Shown here: positions 1-7,631 of the stretch, in pieces
How the letters are laid out: every line of letters starts with the position of its first letter
Position numbering within the stretch: the first letter of the stretch is position 1
DNA from: Billgrantia montanilacus
Lineage (GTDB): Bacteria; Pseudomonadota; Gammaproteobacteria; Pseudomonadales; Halomonadaceae
Length of the DNA: 64,000 nt
Assembly (NCBI RefSeq): GCF_003336675.1
Contig: NZ_QPII01000015.1
Span: forward strand, 56,531 to 120,530
Direction: 5' to 3'
The notes under the pieces: generated by a model
The model's input: the letters and a program-made list of their open reading frames with translations, nothing else
What the model was told of the DNA's origin: nothing
Database searches by the model: none
Position numbers and translations under genes: made by a program

Positions 1-20
1 GTATCGAGAAAGCCAGCTGA
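1..20 (+). CDS. 3' end of an upstream gene, possibly the formate dehydrogenase catalytic subunit
   Basis: One frame reads I-E-K-A-S followed by TGA at 18-20, and the next gene's ribosome binding site (AGGAG, about 35-39) begins soon after. In formate dehydrogenase operons the molybdopterin-binding alpha subunit usually precedes the iron-sulfur subunit, so this is probably its last codons. Six codons cannot confirm identity; the call rests on context only. Confidence 0.3.
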
Positions 21-46
21 TTCCGCTCGCCAACCAGGAGATTCCC

Positions 47-697
47 ATGGCCCAGATGAAATTCATGTGCGACGCGGAACGCTGCATTGAGTGCAACGGC
101 TGCGTTACCGCCTGCAAGAACGCCAACGATGTCGAGTGGGGCATCCAGCGCCGCCGCGTGGTGACCCTCGATGATGGCGAACCCGGCGAGGTGTCGATCT
201 CGGTGGCCTGCATGCACTGCGACGATGCCCCATGCATGGCCGTCTGTCCCACCGACTGCTTCTACAAGACCGATGACGGTATCGTACTCCACGACAAGGA
301 TCTCTGTATCGGCTGCGGCTACTGCCTCTACGCGTGCCCCTTCGGGGCCCCGCAGTTTCCGAAGCAGAACGCCTTCGGCGAGCGAGGCAAGATGGACAAG
401 TGCACCTTCTGCGCCGGCGGCCCCGCCGACTCCAAGGAAGAGGAGTACGAGAAATACGGCGCCAACCGCATCGCCGAGGGCAAGCTGCCGCTGTGTGCCG
501 AGATGTGCTCCACCAAGGCGCTGCTAGCCGGCGATGCCCAGACGGTGGCGGACATCTTCCGACAGCGCGTCGTGCAGCGCGGCCATCCCGACGGCGGCTG
601 GTCGGGCAACCAGCGTCGTGAGCGGACGCGCACTGGCCAGGGCGACGACCTGTCCGCGGCCGACTCGCTGGCCTACGACGCAGCCCGCCAGAGCTGA
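47..697 (+). CDS. fdh3B: Formate dehydrogenase iron-sulfur (beta) subunit, FDH3 type
   Basis: Electron-transfer subunit of a respiratory molybdenum formate dehydrogenase: it relays electrons from the catalytic subunit to the cytochrome b subunit. The 216-residue protein has four cysteine clusters: C13-C16-C19-C23, C55-C58-C63-C67 (plus C71), C87-C90-C93-C97, and C119-C122...C150-C154, the pattern for four [4Fe-4S] centres. Unlike FdnH/FdoH there is no C-terminal transmembrane anchor, which matches the shorter FDH3 subfamily. The start ATG has an AGGAG site 7 bases upstream. The cytochrome b gene follows after 12 bases, and molybdenum cofactor genes lie 1.5 kb downstream. The last ~45 residues are poorly conserved, charged and probably flexible. 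Family assignment is firm; the FDH3 subtype is inferred from length and neighbours. Confidence 0.88.
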   Translation: MAQMKFMCDAERCIECNGCVTACKNANDVEWGIQRRRVVTLDDGEPGEVSISVACMHCDDAPCMAVCPTDCFYKTDDGIVLHDKDLCIGCGYCLYACPFGAPQFPKQNAFGERGKMDKCTFCAGGPADSKEEEYEKYGANRIAEGKLPLCAEMCSTKALLAGDAQTVADIFRQRVVQRGHPDGGWSGNQRRERTRTGQGDDLSAADSLAYDAARQS

Positions 698-709
698 GGA
701 GGGGATGTC

Positions 710-1768
710 ATGAGCTACTTCATTGACCGGCGGTTGCTATGGCGATTGCCACTGCTTACCCTCCTGTTCGCGGTCGGGCTGGCGTTTTCGCAAGCCGTTC
801 CAGCACAGGCTGATCCCGATCGCGAAGCGAGCTTGGCAGTGCCGGCATTGGACGCCGACACCTGGCGCCAGGTGCGCAGCGGAGAGATCGGGCCCAACTT
901 CCGCGACAGCCGGGCAGACTCCACCTACAACCTGGTCAATGCCAGCGGGGAGAACTGGCGACAATTACGCAACCGCTGGGTCTCGCCCTTCGGCCTGATC
1001 GCCATTGGCGGCATGATCGTGGTGATCGCGCTCTTTTACCTGATCATCGGCCGCAAGGACCTCAGTGGCCCGCGCACGGGACGCAAGCTGCTGCGCTGGC
1101 CACTGCTCGTACGCTCGATCCACTGGACCGTAGCCACGCTGTTTATCGTCCTGGCGCTCACAGGGCTCAACCTGCTGTATGGCAAGTTCGTCTTCCGGCC
1201 GTTGTTCGGGGATGCCGTGTGGGGTGCGATGATCTCCGCCTCGAAGGTCTCCCACAACTACCTGGGGCCGCTGTTCGGCATCCTGCTGATCGTGCTCCTG
1301 GCGCGTGTGCTCAAGCACAACTGGCCCAAGAAGCACGACCTTGAGTGGTTCAAGAAGGGAGGCGGCATGGTCGGCAAGGCACATGTCGATGCCGGCTTCG
1401 CCAACGGCGGCGAGAAGGCGTGGTTCTGGCTGCTCGCCACGGTGGGCCTGGTGGTGGTTGTCAGCGGTTTCGTGCTCGACTTCCCCAACTACGGCCAGGG
1501 CCGAGACACCATGCAGTGGGCCAACATCCTACACGCGGTGGGGGCGCTGGGGCTGACCGCCGTGGCCGTGGGCCATATCTACATCGGCACCATCGGCTCG
1601 GAAGGCTCGCTGGAGGGCATGACCACCGGCTACGTGGACGAGACCTGGGCCAAGGACCACCACAACCTCTGGTACGAGGAGGTGAAGGATCAGGCGGTCC
1701 CAGAACAAGAGCTCTCGGTCGGCCGTCCGCCGCCCGACGACAGCGAGGAGGCCGCCACTCGTTCCTGA
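710..1768 (+). CDS. fdhC: Formate dehydrogenase cytochrome b (gamma) subunit
   Basis: Integral membrane diheme cytochrome b subunit that takes electrons from the iron-sulfur subunit and passes them to quinone. The 352-residue protein has an N-terminal signal-like segment (residues 1-33, ending near AVPAQA), a periplasmic stretch with the D-S-R-A-D-S-T-Y-N-L-V-N region, then at least four membrane helices (about 95-115, 140-160, 183-200, 240-258) and a final helix near 275-295. Histidines in IHWT, SHNY, LHAV and GHIY are candidate haem ligands. The start has a strong GAGGAGGGG site. It forms an operon with the preceding subunit, and a UUCG-capped terminator follows at 1796-1821. The acidic C-terminal tail is variable in the family. 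The gene symbol is one of several used (fdnI/fdoI in enterics). Confidence 0.87.
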   Translation: MSYFIDRRLLWRLPLLTLLFAVGLAFSQAVPAQADPDREASLAVPALDADTWRQVRSGEIGPNFRDSRADSTYNLVNASGENWRQLRNRWVSPFGLIAIGGMIVVIALFYLIIGRKDLSGPRTGRKLLRWPLLVRSIHWTVATLFIVLALTGLNLLYGKFVFRPLFGDAVWGAMISASKVSHNYLGPLFGILLIVLLARVLKHNWPKKHDLEWFKKGGGMVGKAHVDAGFANGGEKAWFWLLATVGLVVVVSGFVLDFPNYGQGRDTMQWANILHAVGALGLTAVAVGHIYIGTIGSEGSLEGMTTGYVDETWAKDHHNLWYEEVKDQAVPEQELSVGRPPPDDSEEAATRS

Positions 1769-1795
1769 TCAGCCTCGTTGATACACTGCCTTATC

Positions 1796-1821
1796 GACAC
1801 CGCCTTCGGGCGGTGTCTTTT
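1796..1821 (+). terminator. Rho-independent terminator after the formate dehydrogenase genes
   Basis: Perfect 9-bp stem GACACCGCC/GGCGGTGTC with a TTCG tetraloop, followed by TTTTGTT. Lies 28 bases after the gamma subunit stop and ends the fdh transcript. Confidence 0.85.
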
Positions 1822-1873
1822 GTTATGCTGGCAACACGCCTCACAACCTTCATGACCGGCAGGGAGACACGCC

Positions 1874-2197
1874 ATGCAGCATCTCGACGATGCCACCCGT
1901 ACCGAACTGGAAGCCGCGGCATTCCGCCGCCTGCTGGAACACCTCGACGAACACAAGGAGGTGCAGAACATCGACCTGATGATTCTGGCCGACTTCTGCC
2001 GCAACTGCCTCTCCAAGTGGCTGGTGTCGGCGGCCGAGCAGCGTGGTGCCGATCTCGACTATGAAACGGCCCGGGAATATGTCTACGGCATGCCCTACGA
2101 CGAGTGGAAAGCCAACTACCAGCAGAAGGCCACGCCGGAACAGATGGCCGCCTTCGAGGCCCAACAGGCCCGTAAACGGGAGCAGAAAGGGTCATGA
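1874..2197 (+). CDS. DUF1244 family protein
   Basis: A 107-residue soluble protein of the DUF1244 family, a small conserved proteobacterial family of unknown function. The recognisable core is I-D-L-M-I-L-A-D-F-C-R-N-C-L-S-K-W at about 36-52, followed by the segment with Y-G-M-P-Y-D-E-W-K near 75-83. The two cysteines of the C-R-N-C motif (46 and 49) are characteristic and could bind a metal, but that is inference. The start has a GGGAGA site. The stop overlaps the moaB start (ATGA), implying translational coupling with cofactor biosynthesis. Confidence 0.8.
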   Translation: MQHLDDATRTELEAAAFRRLLEHLDEHKEVQNIDLMILADFCRNCLSKWLVSAAEQRGADLDYETAREYVYGMPYDEWKANYQQKATPEQMAAFEAQQARKREQKGS

Positions 2198-2715
2198 ACG
2201 AATCGATGATACCGCTGACGATAGCGGTACTGACCATCTCCGATACCCGGGACCTGAATACCGATCGCAGCGGCGCCCTGCTGGCCGAGCGCCTGGAGCT
2301 GGCAGGGCATCGGCTCGCCGAGCGTCGGATCGTGATCGATGACATCTACCGTATCCGTGCCGTCGTCTCCGAGTGGATTGCCGACCCGGATATTCAGGTC
2401 ATCCTGACCACCGGTGGCACCGGGTTCACCGGTCGCGATTCGACGCCTGAAGCCGTGTCGGTGCTGCTGGACAAGCGCATCGAAGGCTTCGGCGAACAGT
2501 TCCGCCAGCTCTCCTTTGACGACGTCGGCAGCTCGACGATCCAGAGCCGCTGCCTGGGCGGCCTGGCCAATGCCACCGTGATCTTCTGCCTGCCCGGCTC
2601 CAGCGGCGCCTGCCGCACCGCCTGGGATGGCCTGCTGGCAGAGCAGCTCGACAGCCGTCACAAGCCTTGCAACTTCGCGAACCTGGTCATACCCGGCCGG
2701 GGTCAACATGGCTGA
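2194..2715 (+). CDS. moaB: Molybdenum cofactor biosynthesis protein B (molybdopterin adenylyltransferase-like)
   Basis: MoaB/MogA family enzyme that binds molybdopterin and is thought to adenylate it before metal insertion. The 173-residue protein has the family's substrate-binding loop [11 protein letters not shown] near 70-80 and the later segment F-C-L-P-G-S-S-G-A. Full family length. It overlaps the DUF1244 stop by 4 bases and moeA by 8 bases, so the three are co-translated. Its proximity to the formate dehydrogenase, a molybdopterin enzyme, supports the role. Active as a trimer or hexamer in the cytoplasm in known homologues. Confidence 0.92.
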   Translation: MNESMIPLTIAVLTISDTRDLNTDRSGALLAERLELAGHRLAERRIVIDDIYRIRAVVSEWIADPDIQVILTTGGTGFTGRDSTPEAVSVLLDKRIEGFGEQFRQLSFDDVGSSTIQSRCLGGLANATVIFCLPGSSGACRTAWDGLLAEQLDSRHKPCNFANLVIPGRGQHG

Positions 2716-3916
2716 GCTTCAACCCATCGAGGCAGCACTCGCTACGCTACTCGAGGATGTCACCCCGCTACCGACGGAGATCGTAAGCTGCAGCCAAGCC
2801 GCAGGACGGGTGCTGTCCGATCCGGTGCTGGCTCGACTCGACGTGCCACCCTTCGACAATAGCGCCATGGACGGCTATGCCCTGCATCACGGCGATGCGG
2901 GAAAGACACTGACGATCACGCAGCGTGTCGCCGCGGGGAGTGCCGTCCAGCCGCTGTCACCGGCGAGCTGCGCACGGATCTTCACCGGCGGCGAACTGCC
3001 GCCCGGGGCGGATTGCGTGGTGATGCAGGAGCGCGTCGAGAAGAAGGATGACCTGGCGGTCATTCCCGCGGATATCCCGGCCGGTGACAACGTGCGCCGC
3101 CGGGGCCGTGACGTACGGGCGGGGGCTCCACTGCTCGATGCCGGCGTACGCCTCGATGCCGCCGCATTAGGCCATCTTGCCGGACAGGGGATCACCAAGG
3201 TGGCTGTGCGCCGTCGCCCCCGTGTCGCCCTGCTCTCCACCGGTGACGAGATCGTCGATCCAGGCCAGCCCCTGGCCCCGGGACAGATCTACAACTCCAA
3301 TCGCCCCATGCTCAGGCAGTTGCTGGAACGCTTCGGCGCCGAGGTGGTGCTGGTCGCCTCGGTGCCCGACGACCCGGAAGGCACCCGTACCACCCTCAGC
3401 CGGGCCGCCCAGGAAGCGGATGTCGTGATCTCCACGGGGGGGGTGAGTGTGGGTGAGGAGGACCACGTCCGCGCGGCACTGGAATCCATCGGTCGGCTCG
3501 ACCTCTGGCGCCTGGCCATACGGCCCGGCAAGCCGCTCGCACTGGGGCGCCTGCCCGGCAAAGACGGCAGGCCAGTGCGCTTCGTCGGCCTGCCGGGCAA
3601 TCCCGTGTCGTGCTTCGTCGGTGCCTGGCTGTTCCTTCGCCCACTGATGGGCGCGTTGCTTGGCTGCCCTGCCCTTGCCGAGCTGCCGACGCTCCGCGCC
3701 CGTGCCGACTTCGCCACCGACACCGGCCCTCGTCGCCACTATATGCGCGTGGCCCTCGAGTTCGCTGAGCAAGGGATCGTGGCAAGCGCGTTTCGCGACC
3801 AGAACTCCGGCGTGCTCTCTTCCTGCGTCGGCGCCGATGCACTGGCCGTGATACCCGAGCAGTCGCACATCGTACCCGGCGACGCCGTTGACTGCCTGTG
3901 GCTCAGGGTCGATTGA
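2708..3916 (+). CDS. moeA: Molybdopterin molybdenumtransferase
   Basis: MoeA inserts molybdate into adenylated molybdopterin, the last step of basic cofactor synthesis. The start chosen is the ATG at 2708 (protein begins M-A-E-L-Q-P-I-E), overlapping moaB by 8 bases; an earlier in-frame codon at 2627 would add 27 non-conserved residues that simply overlie moaB. The 402-residue protein carries the MoeA landmarks D-N-S-A-M-D-G-Y-A near 48-56, the MPT-binding domain with S-T-G-D-E-I and T-G-G-V-S-V-G, P-G-K-P-L-A and G-L-P-G-N-P-V-S. Its stop runs 14 bases into the convergent acpH gene. Confidence 0.94.
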   Translation: MAELQPIEAALATLLEDVTPLPTEIVSCSQAAGRVLSDPVLARLDVPPFDNSAMDGYALHHGDAGKTLTITQRVAAGSAVQPLSPASCARIFTGGELPPGADCVVMQERVEKKDDLAVIPADIPAGDNVRRRGRDVRAGAPLLDAGVRLDAAALGHLAGQGITKVAVRRRPRVALLSTGDEIVDPGQPLAPGQIYNSNRPMLRQLLERFGAEVVLVASVPDDPEGTRTTLSRAAQEADVVISTGGVSVGEEDHVRAALESIGRLDLWRLAIRPGKPLALGRLPGKDGRPVRFVGLPGNPVSCFVGAWLFLRPLMGALLGCPALAELPTLRARADFATDTGPRRHYMRVALEFAEQGIVASAFRDQNSGVLSSCVGADALAVIPEQSHIVPGDAVDCLWLRVD

Positions 3917-4499
3917 GCGACGGGCCCTTGCGGGTATCGGCGATCTCGAGTTCGTCGGTCACTGTGGGCCACAGCCTCCGGAAATCGGTCTCGAGGTTGG
4001 CGTAGTCCGCTTCCAGCCAGGGCACCAGTTCCGCCAGGCGGTTGGGGCCCGAAAGCCGCTGACCGATACCGCGCACCGCCCGGCAGGTGAAGTCGAAGTC
4101 GGCGTAGCGATGTAGCCAGTCCTGCTCCACCAGTACCGGCATCATTAGAGCCAGGCGGGCGGGGGCAGGACGCTGCTCCAGCACTCGGTAGCAGCGTAAG
4201 ACCACGCGGGATTCGACGACGTCGAGTTGCAACTGGCGCGCAACGAAGTGATCCCACATCAGGTCCAGGGCGATACCGGTATAACGGCGAAGCGTCTGCG
4301 GCGCCCTGCTTCGTGCCGAATGAATCACCGGATGGCTATCGACGAAGGCATCGACCCGTCGATGGTGCCGGATACCGCTGGCGACCTCGGCGGTCCAGGC
4401 CGAGAAGTCACTGCCCTTGACGCCGTCGGCAATCAGGTTGCCGTAGAGAAATTCGTCGCTGCCACCACGGGCCAGCCAGCCATGGGCCAGAAAGTTCAC
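3903..4499 (-). CDS. acpH: Acyl carrier protein phosphodiesterase
   Basis: AcpH removes the 4'-phosphopantetheine arm from holo-ACP. The 198-residue protein starts M-N-F-L-A-H and contains the family motif I-R-H-H-R-R-V-D-A-F-V-D-S-H-P near 43-57, whose histidines and aspartates fit the HD-like metal site of this family. Length matches E. coli AcpH (193). It converges with moeA and the two stop ends overlap by 14 bases, leaving no room for a terminator between them. Downstream of tusE in the transcription direction (60 bases), it may be read from the tus operon. Confidence 0.88.
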   Translation of the reverse strand: MNFLAHGWLARGGSDEFLYGNLIADGVKGSDFSAWTAEVASGIRHHRRVDAFVDSHPVIHSARSRAPQTLRRYTGIALDLMWDHFVARQLQLDVVESRVVLRCYRVLEQRPAPARLALMMPVLVEQDWLHRYADFDFTCRAVRGIGQRLSGPNRLAELVPWLEADYANLETDFRRLWPTVTDELEIADTRKGPSLNRP

Positions 4500-4558
4500 G
4501 CGGAACGCCTCATCGAGATTGCGCTTTCATGGCAAGACCTTCATGGAAAACTCCTTCA

Positions 4559-4912
4559 TCAGAGACAGTTCGCAGGCTTCGGCAGCCCTGCCAGTCGCGC
4601 TGCCACCTTGGCGGGGCTTTCCGGAAAGAGACGCATGAGGTGAAGCGAACGCCCCTTCTCGCTTCCCAGCGTCTGCCCCACGGCCTTGACCAGCGGCCGC
4701 ATGGCCGGCGAGGCCTCGTAGCGAGCATAGAAGTCGCGCAGTACCATGATGATCTCCCAGTGCTCATCGGTCAGCTCGCGCCCTTCCTCGGCCGCCATGG
4801 CGCTGGCCACAGACGGTGTCCAGTCGTTGAGTTCTATCAGATAGCCCTCCGGATCGAGGGCAATACGCTGGGCTCCCACCCGTAGATAACGGTGGATTTC
4901 CGTCGAAGCCAT
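4559..4912 (-). CDS. tusE: Sulfurtransferase TusE (DsrC family)
   Basis: TusE takes persulfide sulfur from TusBCD and hands it to MnmA for 2-thiolation of tRNA wobble uridine (mnm5s2U34). The 117-residue protein has DsrC-family features: L-D-P-E-G-Y-L near 19-25, W-T-P-S-V-A, E-H-W-E-I-I and the essential penultimate cysteine (P-K-P-A-N-C-L at the C-terminus). Only the C-terminal cysteine is present, as expected for TusE. Its ATG overlaps the tusB stop by one base (TGATG), so the pair is coupled. Confidence 0.93.
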   Translation of the reverse strand: MASTEIHRYLRVGAQRIALDPEGYLIELNDWTPSVASAMAAEEGRELTDEHWEIIMVLRDFYARYEASPAMRPLVKAVGQTLGSEKGRSLHLMRLFPESPAKVAARLAGLPKPANCL

Positions 4913-5202
4913 CAGAACCAGCTCACTGTCTTGTCGGCTTCTTCGGTAAGCGCCACAAAGCCGTCGACATCCACCACCTGGACACTGGCATCGCAGTGGC
5001 CATCCAGTCCATGGGCCACCAGGTCCTCACGCAGGGCGAATAGCCGATCGCCAACTACCTCGAAATGACGAACCTGGGACGGCAGCGCGCCCTGTACGCC
5101 ATCTTCGACCAGCAACAGACGATCTTCCGGGCCCATGCCGGCAAGGGCGTCACGGTAGACCAGGCTCGAGCTGGGGGAACGATTGAGAATGTGCAGGATC
5201 AT
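4912..5202 (-). CDS. tusB: Sulfur relay protein TusB (DsrH family)
   Basis: Third subunit of the TusBCD hexamer in the sulfur relay to tRNA 2-thiouridine. A 96-residue DsrH-like protein starting M-I-L-H-I-L-N-R-S-P; the L-L-L-V-E-D-G-V-Q-G-A region at about 29-39 is typical. Length matches E. coli TusB (95). It follows tusC by 37 bases and overlaps tusE by one base. Confidence 0.9.
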   Translation of the reverse strand: MILHILNRSPSSSLVYRDALAGMGPEDRLLLVEDGVQGALPSQVRHFEVVGDRLFALREDLVAHGLDGHCDASVQVVDVDGFVALTEEADKTVSWF

Positions 5203-5239
5203 GATCGGCCTCGCGATTATCGTCGTGTCACCGATGGCG

Positions 5240-5617
5240 TCAAAATGTCAGAACCAGCCGGTGCCCGGCTATGAGTTCCGCTATCGATGGCGGCTCGAGA
5301 GGACTCGCCGGCAGCTGCAGCGATTCGGTAGATAAGCCCAGGCGGGCGAGTGACCTCGCGTCCAGGAACAGCGACTCGATATCGTACATCGCCAGCATAT
5401 CCAGCGTGGCGGAGCTGCCCTTCTGTCCCAGGGGGCCAGGCCCCTGCCCCTGGAGCAGCCCCAGCACCCCGTCGCCCTGGAACAGCAGGCTCACGGTCTG
5501 CCCGAAGGCCGCCGCCACCAGGGCGGCATCGAGGCCCTCACGCAGCCAACTGCTGCCGTGGGGTGGATGGCGCAGTATGACCAGCACATCTCCGTTAAGA
5601 ACGGTCTCTGCTTGCAT
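5240..5617 (-). CDS. tusC: Sulfur relay protein TusC (DsrF family)
   Basis: Second subunit of the TusBCD complex. The start chosen is ATG at 5617 (M-Q-A-E-T-V-L-N) because a GAGGAGG site lies 6 bases upstream; an upstream in-frame start at 5638 would place the site inside the gene. The 125-residue protein shows the DsrE/F fold pattern: R-H-P-P-H-G-S-S-W-L-R-E-G-L-D near 16-30, then a hydrophobic F-G-Q-T-V-S-L-L-F strand and G-D-G-V. It begins 10 bases after the tusD stop. Confidence 0.9.
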   Translation of the reverse strand: MQAETVLNGDVLVILRHPPHGSSWLREGLDAALVAAAFGQTVSLLFQGDGVLGLLQGQGPGPLGQKGSSATLDMLAMYDIESLFLDARSLARLGLSTESLQLPASPLEPPSIAELIAGHRLVLTF

Positions 5618-5627
5618 CACATCCTCC

Positions 5628-6020
5628 TCAGGGCGCAAAGGTCACCAGGCGATCAACGCCTAGCCCCAGGTCAATCAGCTGGCCCAGACCCGTCAGTTCG
5701 AAAGGGGGTTCGACGCTATGGCCCGACTTGCCGTGGCGGGAGGCTTCGCGCTCATCGAGCAACCCGCGGCGTAGAGCAGCGGCGATGCAGACCTGAAGCT
5801 GGGTGCCGTGCTTCTCGTTCAGTCTCACCCAGGCGTCAACCAGATGGGGCTCATCCTGAGGCGGTGCTGCCAGCCGTGCGGCATTATAGACACCATCATG
5901 ATAGAAGAAGACGCACACCAGGCGATTCCCCCGGGCCAGCAGGGCCTCGGAGAAGCGCAGCGCGGAATGCGAGGCCTGGCTGCTATAGGGTGCGCCCTGA
6001 ACGAGCAATGCGTAGCGCAT
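5628..6020 (-). CDS. tusD: Sulfur relay protein TusD (DsrE family)
   Basis: Catalytic subunit of TusBCD: its cysteine accepts persulfide from TusA. The start at ATG 6020 gives M-R-Y-A-L-L-V-Q-G-A-P and 130 residues, matching E. coli TusD (128); an upstream in-frame codon at 6080 would run back through the terminator hairpin at 6046-6071 and is rejected. The active cysteine is in L-Q-V-C-I-A-A-A near residue 78. First gene of the tusDCBE block. Confidence 0.92.
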   Translation of the reverse strand: MRYALLVQGAPYSSQASHSALRFSEALLARGNRLVCVFFYHDGVYNAARLAAPPQDEPHLVDAWVRLNEKHGTQLQVCIAAALRRGLLDEREASRHGKSGHSVEPPFELTGLGQLIDLGLGVDRLVTFAP

Positions 6021-6045
6021 GAGCGGTTCCTGCCCTATCAAACGA

Positions 6046-6071
6046 GCAGGCCCCGCCTGAGCGGGGCCTGC
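6046..6071 (-). terminator. Hairpin terminator between yccA and tusD
   Basis: Perfect 11-bp stem GCAGGCCCCGC/GCGGGGCCTGC with a 4-base loop. It sits 24 bases past the yccA stop on the minus strand and just ahead of tusD. The following bases on that strand include only a short T stretch (CTCGTTTG), so termination may be partial with read-through into tus. Confidence 0.65.
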
Positions 6072-6094
6072 GGATTGCACTGTCGAACCTGACG

Positions 6095-6763
6095 TCAGTC
6101 GTTGCTCATGATGCCGAGCAGTGCGAGGAGGCTGACGAAGAGATTGTAGATCGAGACGTAGAGGGTGATGGTCGCGAGGATATAGTTGGTTTCCCCGGCA
6201 CGGTGCACGATCTCACTGGTCTGGTAGAGGATCGCCGCAGATGCGAACAGCACGAAACCGGCCGACACCATCAGCATCAGTGTCGGGATCTGGAAGATCA
6301 GGCCCGCCACCATGGCCAGGATCAGCACGATGGCGCCAGCCATCAGGAAATTGGCAAGAAAGCTGAAATCCTTCTTGGTAATCAGCGCAACGGCAGACAG
6401 ACCAATGAAGGTCAGGCCGGTCATGGCCAGCGCATTCATGATCAGCGCGGCACCATTGGGGAGGGCCAGGTAGGCGCTGAGGATCGGACCGAGTGTAAAG
6501 CCCATGAAGCCAGTGAAGGCGAAGGTGGCCAAAAGGCCGGCGGCTGAGTTCGCTGTCTTGTGCACCAGGAACATCAGGCCGTATGCGCCGATGAAGAATA
6601 CAAAGATATTCATCCGCTCGACGCCCATGGTCATGGCGACGCCAGCAGTCACAGCGGAGAACAGCAGAGTCATGGCCAGCAGGCCGTAGGTGTTGCGCAG
6701 CACCTTGTTGGTACTGAGTACCTGTGACGAATGCTGTGCCACATGCGTTTCATTATAGGCCAT
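6095..6763 (-). CDS. yccA: Bax inhibitor-1/YccA family membrane protein
   Basis: Integral membrane protein of the BI-1/YccA family; E. coli YccA modulates the FtsH protease and protects SecY. The start at ATG 6763 (M-A-Y-N-E-T-H-V-A-Q) gives 222 residues, the usual length (E. coli 219); an upstream start at 6841 would add 26 unconserved residues. Seven hydrophobic segments can be drawn, beginning with T-Y-G-L-L-A-M-T-L-L-F-S near 26-45 and ending with I-Y-N-L-F-V-S-L-L-A-L-L-G-I. It lies immediately upstream of tusDCBE, a neighbourhood also seen in gammaproteobacteria such as Pseudomonas. Confidence 0.9.
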   Translation of the reverse strand: MAYNETHVAQHSSQVLSTNKVLRNTYGLLAMTLLFSAVTAGVAMTMGVERMNIFVFFIGAYGLMFLVHKTANSAAGLLATFAFTGFMGFTLGPILSAYLALPNGAALIMNALAMTGLTFIGLSAVALITKKDFSFLANFLMAGAIVLILAMVAGLIFQIPTLMLMVSAGFVLFASAAILYQTSEIVHRAGETNYILATITLYVSIYNLFVSLLALLGIMSND

Positions 6764-6884
6764 TGATCCAGAGCTCCCTGTAGTTGATCTGAGTGATCTC
6801 GGCAGTGGACAAAGAATGCCGCCGGTTGGTTCCCGACGCAACCCCTTAGTTCTGAAAGCCTCAACGCACCATCATCGCAGAATT

Positions 6885-7325
6885 TTAGCCGACAAGCAGC
6901 TGATTCGCGATCTTTCGGGTACTGGCGCAGATCGTTGCGTCATCGCTCACCTCACCTGCATCCAACCAGTGGATTTCACTGGCATCGTTGCCGGCCACTC
7001 CCGTTCCACCAATCCAGCGGCATCGTACCACCACAATGACATAGTGGCTCAGCAGCCTGCCAACGGCGTCGTACTGCCTATCTTCAACCGCAGTCAACAC
7101 ATCTAGGGGCTCGGCCTCGATAGCAGTCTCCTCCCAGAGCTCACGAATTGCAGCAGTCAGCAGCGCTTCGCCTGGTTCGACCCTCCCTCCCGGCAGGGCC
7201 AGCATGCGGGCATTGGGTGGACGCCTGCGCCGGACCATCAGCACCCGACCCTCATGCAGCAATGCCGCGGAAACCGCCACGCGCGGCATATCGATTGCCC
7301 TGCTTCGTGGCTTCGCCATCCTCAT
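6885..7325 (-). CDS. Nudix hydrolase
   Basis: Small Nudix-fold pyrophosphohydrolase, 146 residues. The Nudix box is intact at about 46-68: G-G-R-V-E-P-G-E-A, then R-E-L-W-E-E-T, giving the metal-binding glutamates. N-terminal R-V-A-V-S-A-A-L-L is the first strand. The overall pattern is closest to ADP-ribose pyrophosphatase-like enzymes (COG1051), but the substrate cannot be read from sequence. The true start may be the ATG two codons inside (7319), since AGGA then sits at a better distance. It is divergent from the tRNA-Ser gene. Confidence 0.82.
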   Translation of the reverse strand: MRMAKPRSRAIDMPRVAVSAALLHEGRVLMVRRRRPPNARMLALPGGRVEPGEALLTAAIRELWEETAIEAEPLDVLTAVEDRQYDAVGRLLSHYVIVVVRCRWIGGTGVAGNDASEIHWLDAGEVSDDATICASTRKIANQLLVG

Positions 7326-7352
7326 TTCCTCAAGTCGATGCAGTGGAACCCC

Positions 7353-7380
7353 TTGACCTCATGAGGATAACTGGTAATAT
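7353..7380 (+). promoter_or_regulatory. Sigma-70 promoter of the tRNA-Ser gene
   Basis: TTGACC (7353-7358), 16-base spacer, TAATAT (7375-7380), then a C-rich discriminator (CGCCCCC) typical of stringently controlled stable-RNA promoters. The mature tRNA begins 15 bases after the -10 box. Confidence 0.8.
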
Positions 7381-7395
7381 TCGCCCCCGTGAGCC

Positions 7396-7485
7396 GGAGG
7401 GATGGCAGAGCGGTTGAATGCACCGGTCTTGAAAACCGGCGTAGGGTCAAACCTACCCAGGGTTCGAATCCCTGTCCCTCCGCCA
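7396..7485 (+). tRNA. serT: tRNA-Ser (anticodon UGA)
   Basis: A 90-nt class II tRNA. The acceptor stem pairs GGAGGGA (7396-7402) with TCCCTCC (7475-7481); CCA is encoded (7483-7485). Anticodon loop CTTGAAA within stem CCGG/CCGG gives anticodon TGA. A long variable arm (GTAGGGTCAAACCTAC) and the T loop GTTCGAATC are present. The last 14 bases are the left attachment core of the integrated element, so integration regenerates a complete tRNA. Confidence 0.97.
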
Positions 7486-7486
7486 C
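7472..7486 (+). repeat. attL core of the integrative element
   Basis: CTGTCCCTCCGCCAC, the 3' end of tRNA-Ser plus one base, is repeated exactly at 25335-25349. The similarity extends imperfectly for about 8 more bases on the right (YTCKCCTT). This places the left boundary of the element inside the tRNA gene. Confidence 0.93.
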
Positions 7487-7541
7487 CTCGCCTTACAAAT
7501 CAGTTAGTTAGCTCTTATTTGCTAGCCGACCCAACAAAATA

Positions 7542-7570
7542 CCCATCATTGAAAAAATGGTGGGTTTTTT
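7542..7570 (+). terminator. Rho-independent terminator just inside the left end of the element
   Basis: Stem CCCATCATT/AATGGTGGG (one G-T pair) with a GAAAA loop, followed by TTTTTTGTTTT. It is 56 bases after the tRNA and now terminates the tRNA-Ser transcript, replacing the native terminator displaced to 25359-25386. Confidence 0.82.
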
Positions 7571-7631
7571 GTTTTCTGGACAAAAAATGCCCCTAACGCA
7601 ATGGTTAGGAGCACACCCTATCTAGACTAGA

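Noticed and set aside
1345..2064. Plus-strand open frame of 239 codons spanning the end of the formate dehydrogenase gamma gene
   Set aside because: Arg/Gly/Pro-rich GC shadow that crosses a clear terminator and overlaps two recognised genes.
7402..7596. Open frame of 64 codons on the plus strand
   Set aside because: It overlies tRNA-Ser and the following terminator; the reading frame is an accident of the tRNA sequence.
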